A stretch of DNA of 64,000 nucleotides from Mycobacterium simulans (GTDB lineage: Bacteria; Actinomycetota; Actinomycetes; Mycobacteriales; Mycobacteriaceae): NCBI RefSeq assembly GCF_900232995.1, contig NZ_OCVX01000003.1:543286-607285 (forward strand). The letters run 5' to 3'. A program made the translations under genes and the position numbers. The stretch's first letter is position 1. Every line of letters begins with the position of its first letter. Shown here piece after piece: positions 58,583 through 64,000 of this stretch. A model generated the notes under the pieces. The model ran no database searches and was not told where the DNA came from. It saw only the letters and a program-made list of their open reading frames with translations.

Positions 58583-59128
58583 TCAATGCTCAAAGGGAAG
58601 ACCGAAGCCGTGGTGATCAGGGTCGACCGAGTGCGGGTGAACGACCGAGTCGTCCCAGGCAGCTACCGCGTCTTCGCCGAAAACTCCGTGGTCAACCGGG
58701 TCTTGCGGCACTTCCGCCCCAGCGAGCAGTACCGACGGTTCATGTGAATCAATCCCCGTCGGTTGCGGATCACGGGCCGCTTCGCCGGGTCCAGAATCGG
58801 CCGGATGACTGATCACGCCGCTTGCCGGACCGTGCTGGTGAACAACGGCCGGGGTGTGTGGCGTGAACGCGTCGAGCGCGGCAGTTGCCGCACCGCTTGC
58901 CCATACGTTGCCATGATCGGCCGCCTGTGCCCCAGCGGTGGCGGCCCCGGCGGGTGCCACCATGGATAGCGAATCCGCCACCACGGGGATCAGATTGTTC
59001 ACGTCAGCACTGGTCACGTTAGTAAGGTGGGCTTCGGCGATCGCCTGCGCGGGATTCGCGGCATAGCGCGCGGCGGCGTCGGGGTCGCGCACGAGTGAGA
59101 TCACGAAGTCGAGCAACGAGTTTGCCAT
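58583..59128 (-). CDS. IniB-like N-terminal domain protein (Rv0340-like)
   Basis: A 181-residue protein starting MANSLLDFVISLVRDPDAAA. Its first 55 residues are clearly homologous to the start of IniB (a hydrophobic helix, then Asp/Arg and ArxAxNPxQA). The rest is Ala/Asp/His-rich and disordered, ending HHGFGLPFEH, like the DHHGF end of IniB. Start ATG 59128 has an AGGAGG ribosome site. It lies between iniB and the divergent regulator, and the iniB gene has its own upstream region of 315 bp. M. tuberculosis Rv0340 has about the same size. Confidence 0.85.
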   Translation of the reverse strand: MANSLLDFVISLVRDPDAAARYAANPAQAIAEAHLTNVTSADVNNLIPVVADSLSMVAPAGAATAGAQAADHGNVWASGAATAALDAFTPHTPAVVHQHGPASGVISHPADSGPGEAARDPQPTGIDSHEPSVLLAGAEVPQDPVDHGVFGEDAVAAWDDSVVHPHSVDPDHHGFGLPFEH

Positions 59129-59226
59129 CCTGCACCTCCTCACCCACCTTGCAAGCGTTCACCACGATGCTAATTGGTTAACGCGCCGCCGTGATCGGTG
59201 CGAAACCCACTTGGCGTACGGCACCA

Positions 59227-59250
59227 TTAGGGGATTGCCTCATTAGGGGA
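59227..59250 (+). promoter_or_regulatory. Two TTAGGGGA sites before the LuxR-type regulator
   Basis: TTAGGGGA at 59227-59234 and 59243-59250, 16 bp apart, followed by AATTGGGGTTACGGGG, 32-55 bp before the GTG at 59282 and about 100 bp before the divergent IniB-like gene. The same octamer is doubled before iniB. Confidence 0.5.
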
Positions 59251-59281
59251 AATTGGGGTTACGGGGTAGGGAGCATAAGCG

Positions 59282-61726
59282 GTGACCGTTTCGTCTAACC
59301 AGACTCCTCCGGCTGTGCACAGCACCCTCCGTGACCTCGCCAACGCGGAGACGGTTCCGGTGAAGGTTCTGATCACTGGCGGCATCGGAACCGGCAAGAC
59401 CTCGGTTCTGGCCGCCGCCCGCACCGCGCTGCGTGGCGCCGGGCTTAAGGTGCTAGCGCTTTCGCCTGGCGACGACGGCCCCCTCGATGCGGCCCTGGTG
59501 GTCGACGATGCCCACTTGCTCACCGACACCGAACTGCGACGCCTCGCCGACTACGCCGTCGACCCCCGCACCACGATCGTGGCAGCCACCGAGCCCCAAG
59601 AACGGCACCCCGCACTGCGGGCCCTAACGATGGCGATCGAACGGGACCGACCGCGAATATCACTCGGCCCGCTGCCGGTCGCCGAGCAGCTACTGGACTG
59701 CACGGCGGGGCTGCCATTCCTGGTTCATGCGGTATCCGACGGCCCGCCGCCACCGACGCAGGCGGCACGGATCGCGCTCATCGAGCGGTTGCGCCGCCTC
59801 GATGATCCCACCCTGGACACCCTGCTCATCATGTCGCTGACCGATGAGTTGGGGAGCGTGGATGTTGCCGCCGCGCTTAAGGTTTCGACAACGGATGCCG
59901 GCAGGTTGGTGGATCGTGCGCGCGCCAGCGGACTGATTGACCCGTCGCACACCCCGGCATTCCTGCAGTCGGTGCACGACGCAATCGCCCAGATCGTCGG
60001 CAACACGCGCCACCACGAGGTCGAAACTTCGCTTTTGCGTTCACAACTCGACATTTCGACGGTGTCACCGAATCTCGCGCTGAGACTATCCGGACACGGA
60101 CTGCACGACGATCGGCTCGCGGGCATTCTTACGCGCCAGGCCGCGGAGGTCCGCGGCGACCCGCTGCGGGCAGCCCGGTTGTACCGGGCGGCGATCGACG
60201 CCGGCGCCACCGGACTGACCTCGCGCCTGGCTGACGCGCTGGCCCTCTCGGGTGACTGCGCGGCCGCGGCGTTACTGGCCGACGATCTGCTCGGCTCGAC
60301 GGACTCCGCCGAACGCGCGGCGGCGGTGCGGATTTCGGCCAGCGTCGCCGCACATGACGGAAGCGCGGGTCAAGCGGCGGACCTGTTCGGCTGGTTAGGC
60401 CCGTATCCGGATGCGGTAGTCGGCGCGGCCGCCGCACTCGTGCTCACGGCGACCGGTGAGTTGGCGACGGCGCGCGAGGCCTTGCGTCTCAACGACGCCG
60501 GTCCGCCCACGATGGCGGCGCGTGCCTCACGCAGCCTCGCCGAAGGCCTGTTGCTGACCATGGATCAGCCATATCCGATCGCCATGGCCCGTCTGGGCCA
60601 GGCCCTGGCGCCCGAATCACCGCTCGCCGAAATCCTTCCGGACAGCCCAGCGGCGCTGGTGACCCTGGTGGCGATACACGCAGGAGATCCGGTCCGGGCC
60701 CGCAGTGTGATTGGGCGAGCTGTGCGGGCTGGCAGCGAAACGGCGTTCGGACCTCGGCATCTCCTGTTGTCCGGCTGGATCAAAATGCAAGAGGGACAAC
60801 TGCCGTCGGCCAGCGCGGACGCCGCTGAGGCCGGCTCCCAGGCCGGCTCCGCGACGAACCTGCACCGACGCGACGCCTTGTGGGCGGCGGCTCTGCAGAC
60901 GGCGATAGCCCGTCGCAGCGGCGATACCGGTGCGCTGCAAAAGCATTGGTACGCAGCCATGGAGGTACTTGCGGAGTACTCGATCGACCTGTTCTCGCTG
61001 CTGCCGTTGGGGGAACTGTGGGTCACGGCCGCCCGAATGCGCCACGTGGATCGGCTGCAACACCCGTTGGCCGAAGCGTTTACTGTGCTGGATTCGCTGG
61101 GCAATCCGGCGTTGTGGTCGGTCCCGCTGCATTGGGCCGGAGTACACGCCGGCATCCTCGCCAACTCACCGGAGTCGGTGGCCCCGCACGGACAGGCGCT
61201 CAGCGGCGCCGATAGCGCCCTTGCCCGGGCGCTATCGATTGCCGGACGAAGCTGGCTGCGGGTCTTGGCCGATCAGGTCGATGCAGACGAGGTCACCGCG
61301 GCGGCCCGGTCGCTATCCCATGTCGGTTTGACATCTGAGGCGACGCGGCTGGCCGGTCAGGCAGCGTTGCAAACTCCCGACGCCCGGGTGTCGGGGGCCA
61401 TGCTGCAGTTGGCCCGCGACCTCAAGCTGGGCTCCGCGGTCAGTGAGACCCCCGGCGAGGTGCCCAGCGAAAGCGTTGCGGAGCAGTCTGCGGGCGCTCC
61501 AGCTCGTGTGCGCCACCCCCCGACCGGTTCTCCGCTGTCCGACCGCGAACGCGAAGTCGCCGAGTTGCTGCTGCTCGGCATGCCCTACCGCGACATCGGC
61601 GCCCAATTGTTCATCTCTGCGAAAACGGTCGAGCACCACGTCGCCCGGATCCGGCGCCGTCTGGGCGCCAACTCCCGCACGGAGATGTTGTCCATGCTGC
61701 GCGCGATGTTGGCTCCGCAGACCTGA
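59282..61726 (+). CDS. iniR: MalT/LAL-type LuxR regulator of the ini locus (Rv0339c-like)
   Basis: An 814-residue STAND-type regulator. The N-terminal ATPase has Walker A GGIGTGKTSVLAAAR near residue 35 and Walker B AALVVDDAHLL near 75. The middle 450 residues are helical TPR-like repeats. The C-terminus is a LuxR HTH: PLSDREREVAELLLLGMPYR then FISAKTVEHHVARIRRRLG. This is the layout of MalT-like activators. I recall the M. tuberculosis orthologue Rv0339c being called IniR and linked to iniBAC induction. It starts at GTG 59282, with doubled TTAGGGGA sites upstream. Confidence 0.9.
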   Translation: MTVSSNQTPPAVHSTLRDLANAETVPVKVLITGGIGTGKTSVLAAARTALRGAGLKVLALSPGDDGPLDAALVVDDAHLLTDTELRRLADYAVDPRTTIVAATEPQERHPALRALTMAIERDRPRISLGPLPVAEQLLDCTAGLPFLVHAVSDGPPPPTQAARIALIERLRRLDDPTLDTLLIMSLTDELGSVDVAAALKVSTTDAGRLVDRARASGLIDPSHTPAFLQSVHDAIAQIVGNTRHHEVETSLLRSQLDISTVSPNLALRLSGHGLHDDRLAGILTRQAAEVRGDPLRAARLYRAAIDAGATGLTSRLADALALSGDCAAAALLADDLLGSTDSAERAAAVRISASVAAHDGSAGQAADLFGWLGPYPDAVVGAAAALVLTATGELATAREALRLNDAGPPTMAARASRSLAEGLLLTMDQPYPIAMARLGQALAPESPLAEILPDSPAALVTLVAIHAGDPVRARSVIGRAVRAGSETAFGPRHLLLSGWIKMQEGQLPSASADAAEAGSQAGSATNLHRRDALWAAALQTAIARRSGDTGALQKHWYAAMEVLAEYSIDLFSLLPLGELWVTAARMRHVDRLQHPLAEAFTVLDSLGNPALWSVPLHWAGVHAGILANSPESVAPHGQALSGADSALARALSIAGRSWLRVLADQVDADEVTAAARSLSHVGLTSEATRLAGQAALQTPDARVSGAMLQLARDLKLGSAVSETPGEVPSESVAEQSAGAPARVRHPPTGSPLSDREREVAELLLLGMPYRDIGAQLFISAKTVEHHVARIRRRLGANSRTEMLSMLRAMLAPQT

Positions 61727-62187
61727 GCCGCCACTGACCGGTATTTTCTAGCTGGCAAACGTCGGACCGCCTCGTCGGCGTAGTCCAGCGTTTGTAAAGT
61801 TGGCGCGCCTGGCCGTTGATCGACTGCTTGATGATCGATAGGGGCCGAAGATGGACTGCGAGCTGACATCGCATACCCAAAAGTTCTGAGCCGCAAGCTC
61901 GGCAAGTTGCGGCACTGAACTCGCTGTCCCAACGACACTAAGGGATCGAACGACACAAACGGGACGCGGCAGACGGCGCTCCGCAACCCGGCGATTCACG
62001 ACACAACCGATCCTCCGCCAGAAAGCAGCTGAGAGGCTGGCGTCAATCAATCAGCCTGCTGGCCAGATGGATCAACGCTGCGAATGCCTCAAGGGCGATG
62101 ACACGGCATGTTGAGCGCTCTCGCGATGAACTCGGCTCGTGCGCCTGGCCGGCGGCTAGGCGGCCGCCTCAATTGAAGGCCAAACGA
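61727..62187. other. Gene-free stretch between the regulator and the AT-rich operon
   Basis: No reading frame here is persuasive: the two or three frames of 75-130 codons lack ribosome sites, coding bias and recognisable motifs. I see no tRNA, repeat or insertion sequence. It could hold the boundary of the acquired segment that follows. Confidence 0.5.
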
Positions 62188-62508
62188 CTAGTCGGCCGAG
62201 CCCGGGGTTGGGTTATCCTGCTTGTTGATAACGACACCCAGTAGCGCAGGCCATGCCAGGCCAATCTGCACAGCGATCTGGTGCGTGTTGACGAGCACAT
62301 CGCCTTGCGACCACGCGATGAGCCCACCGAGCATGGCGCTTCCTACCACGCCCACCCAGAACATGGATGACTTGAACCGCTTTGGTGTCGAGTGGTGTCC
62401 TGCAAATTGGCGTTGCAGTATCAGAGCCACATTGGCGATGAGTTGTGTAGCCAACCCTCCAAGCGCGCCCCATAGAAAGACGGAGGCCGTGCCGGTAATA
62501 CCAAACAC
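62188..62508 (-). CDS. Small membrane protein, third gene of AT-rich operon
   Basis: About 106 residues if started at GTG 62508, two bases after the upstream gene; the frame is open to 62607. Three hydrophobic segments are visible: TASVFLWGALGGLATQLIAN, SSMFWVGVVGSAMLGGLIAW and QIGLAWPALLGVVI. Between the first two is a basic loop (RQFAGHHSTPKRFK). The end is soluble (NKQDNPTPGSAD). No family recognised. Context (downstream of two cytoplasmic proteins) would fit a membrane effector or anchor. Confidence 0.6.
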   Translation of the reverse strand: MFGITGTASVFLWGALGGLATQLIANVALILQRQFAGHHSTPKRFKSSMFWVGVVGSAMLGGLIAWSQGDVLVNTHQIAVQIGLAWPALLGVVINKQDNPTPGSAD

Positions 62509-62510
62509 TG

Positions 62511-63188
62511 TCAGAAGTCGTCGTCCATTGCGGCGAATCCCAGAATAGCTTTCAGGCGCCCTAGCCGCTCCTGACGCGTCGGCCCCCTTTGCGTAAGCCG
62601 ATACCAATCGGGATAGCGATTCTCCTGCCCGAGAGGACGTCGAACTCGATCTCCAAGGCGCTCAAGTTCGTGCCTGATAACATTCTCGGGTGCACCTAGT
62701 TCGTCAGCAAGAGATGCGACGGTACGAAAATCGGAAGTCGCCGCGTCCAACGCATTTATCAGGCGATTTGAGAGATCCGGATCTGCAACATCCAAGGGCT
62801 CATTCCGAGGCAGGTGGCGCCCCAATACGTACGAGATCAACCGCTGAGGCTCAATTTGATGCTGTGTTATAGCCCCTGAAACGACACCCACCGATTGGAT
62901 AACGTTCGCCGCAGTTGGTGCGACAAATTTGATTACTGCGGAGCGGATCCTTCGGTTGGTTGCCCGGTTCCTGCTCCAGCTATGGCCAGCGGCCACCGAC
63001 GCAAACCGGTCGAGCTCCGCCGCGCCGACGCCCGAACTGATGAAGTACACGCCGCCGGGCTGATCGGCGTCATCGAAGACAACCAGCTGATCATCCGAAG
63101 CGGCAACCTCGTCGAAGATCACGCTGCCTGGCGAGATGTTTACATCCGTGGTTGTCCAGTCATCCGCTGGCCAGCACCTAGTGCTCAC
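62511..63188 (-). CDS. Unknown cytoplasmic protein with C-terminal winged-helix-like region
   Basis: A 225-residue protein starting at GTG 63188 (overlapping the upstream stop, GTGA). Residues 1-130 form an Asp/Val-rich domain (DDQLVVFDDADQPGGVYFIS). Residues about 150-205 resemble a winged helix: SDFRTVASLADELGAPENVI, RHELERLGDRVRRPLGQ, then YPDWYRLTQRG as wing. It may sense or bind nucleic acid. The base composition is lower in GC than the mycobacterial core. No family recognised. Confidence 0.6.
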   Translation of the reverse strand: MSTRCWPADDWTTTDVNISPGSVIFDEVAASDDQLVVFDDADQPGGVYFISSGVGAAELDRFASVAAGHSWSRNRATNRRIRSAVIKFVAPTAANVIQSVGVVSGAITQHQIEPQRLISYVLGRHLPRNEPLDVADPDLSNRLINALDAATSDFRTVASLADELGAPENVIRHELERLGDRVRRPLGQENRYPDWYRLTQRGPTRQERLGRLKAILGFAAMDDDF

Positions 63189-63824
63189 TCGGAGTCCTCC
63201 ATCGGTTGTAGGACGACTACATTAGCGGTCTCAGCTAGGGCCTGCGAGGCCTTATCTTTCTCCAAAGCTCTCTCAATTTGGGCTTTGAGCTTTTTCAAGT
63301 CAGAGGCATCAAGCGCAAAGTGGAGTTCATGATCCCCGTCGCCAGCGGTATAAGAAAAGCGCAACGTGTGATTGACAATTACTGCCTCGATAGCGGGATC
63401 ACCTTCGTCGTCGTCGAAAACAGGCCTAATATCTGAAAGTATGCGGGTATCAGTGACGATGCGTTCGTACTCGTTATGCAAAGTTAGTGCCTTCGCAAAC
63501 CGTCGTACTGTCGCGCTCTGAAGCAGAGCGAAAAGACCTGTTCCCGCCCCCTCAACGTCAAAAGATTCCTTCAAGCTGGCGACCAACACCTGTGGCGAGA
63601 TTCTGTATCGGCGACCGGCCGCCATTAAGGACATAACGGCGGCAAAGGCGGCTCGACCGTCGACTCCTCGCTTACTGAGGAGATCCGCTATTGTGGCGAA
63701 CTTGCCATCAGACTCGTCGATCTCCTTCGGCAGTTTCTGAGCTTCGTCACTCTCAAGTTTCAGCAGGCTGACAAGAAGATCGCGATCTCGATCAGGAATC
63801 CGAAGGTTTGGCAGAGTCCGTCAC
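63185..63824 (-). pseudogene. Unknown protein, first gene of AT-rich operon, apparent frameshift near its start
   Basis: An intact frame of 149 residues starts at ATG 63634 (MSLMAAGRRYRIS), but good coding sequence continues upstream in the same frame (DRDRDLLVSLLKLESDEAQK and on through LSKRGVDGRAAFAAV) without a start. A GTG at 63824 with GAGGGG upstream begins VTDSAKPSDS in another frame and meets a TGA at 63792-63794. Skipping one base there joins the two into about 210 residues. It is either a true mutation, a sequencing indel or, less likely, a frameshift site. The C-terminus is Lys/Glu-rich helix (DLKKLKAQIERALEKDKASQ). Its stop overlaps the next GTG. Confidence 0.5.
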
Positions 63825-64000
63825 CCCTCAAAATCATAGAATCTGTACAACAAAGAAGCCTCAGCCTACCTATCCACACTAGCCTGATTGCGCACGGCTA
63901 CCTGCGGCTTTGCTGAAAGCTGATCGGTTGGTGAACTTACCTGACGGTTGGAGAGTAGCCGAATATATGGCCCACCGGGGGACGTGACCCGCTATCTGGG
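63825..64000. other. Window end, no gene identified
   Basis: AT-rich relative to the core. It should hold the promoter of the minus-strand operon. No complete gene or repeat is visible before the edge. Confidence 0.4.

Noticed and set aside
61585..62050. Minus-strand frames of 89-133 codons after the LuxR-type gene
   Set aside because: They overlap each other in different frames, run back into the regulator gene, and show neither ribosome sites nor domains.

Overview
The window looks like a slow-growing Mycobacterium. The DNA is GC-rich, genes often start with GTG or TTG, and there is a giant PPE-MPTR gene, an iniB-iniA-iniC operon, an HspR-controlled chaperone operon and long runs of genes that I recognise as orthologues of M. 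tuberculosis Rv0377-Rv0385 and Rv0339c-Rv0355c. The accessory content means it is not M. tuberculosis itself; a species such as M. kansasii or M. marinum is plausible, but I cannot name it from sequence alone. All Rv comparisons are from memory.

Layout. 0-5 kb: a LysR regulator and dodecin (+), then a minus-strand operon (membrane protein, SDR, pyrE, lipoprotein, TrmH-type methyltransferase). 5.3-7.4 kb: a small insertion that reads as a type VII secretion (ESX) cassette: a WXG/YxxxE partner, a 427-residue protein with an ESX-like N-terminus and a toxin-like central domain, and a possible immunity gene. 7.5-8.6 kb: two decayed genes (DsrE family, enoyl-CoA hydratase). 8.6-14 kb: clpB with tandem HspR operators, a PucR-type regulator and a divergent type II flavohemoglobin. 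14-15 kb: debris at what looks like an inversion junction relative to M. tuberculosis. 14.9-25.5 kb: a PPE-MPTR gene of about 3530 codons built from seven higher-order repeats, meeting hspR tail to tail. 25.5-29.7 kb: dnaK-grpE-dnaJ1-hspR (-), again with two HspR operators.

30-41.5 kb: an accessory lipid-metabolism cluster (F420-type oxidoreductase, cytochrome P450, HSL esterase, two SDRs, a PucR regulator, WS/DGAT, fatty-acyl-CoA ligase, two SnoaL-like proteins, a methyltransferase). Its order recalls the M. tuberculosis mymA operon, with a P450 in the oxygenase slot. 41.6-48 kb: an AnsP2-like permease, a PadR regulator with palindromic operators, a MocA-like cytidylyltransferase and a three-subunit molybdenum hydroxylase. 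48-51.5 kb: an LpqJ-like lipoprotein, two paralogous small membrane proteins and an Hsp70/actin-fold ATPase whose membrane anchor and Thr/Pro-rich tail resemble theirs. 51.6-61.7 kb: an MHS-family transporter, iniC, iniA, iniB, an IniB-like secreted protein and the large LuxR/MalT-like regulator that probably controls them. 62.2-63.8 kb: a visibly AT-richer three-gene minus-strand operon of unknown function, with an apparent frameshift near the start of its first gene.

The best candidates for something undescribed are the ESX cassette at 5.3-7.4 kb, the mymA-like P450 cluster, the membrane/Hsp70 trio at 48.6-51.4 kb and the AT-rich operon at 62-64 kb.
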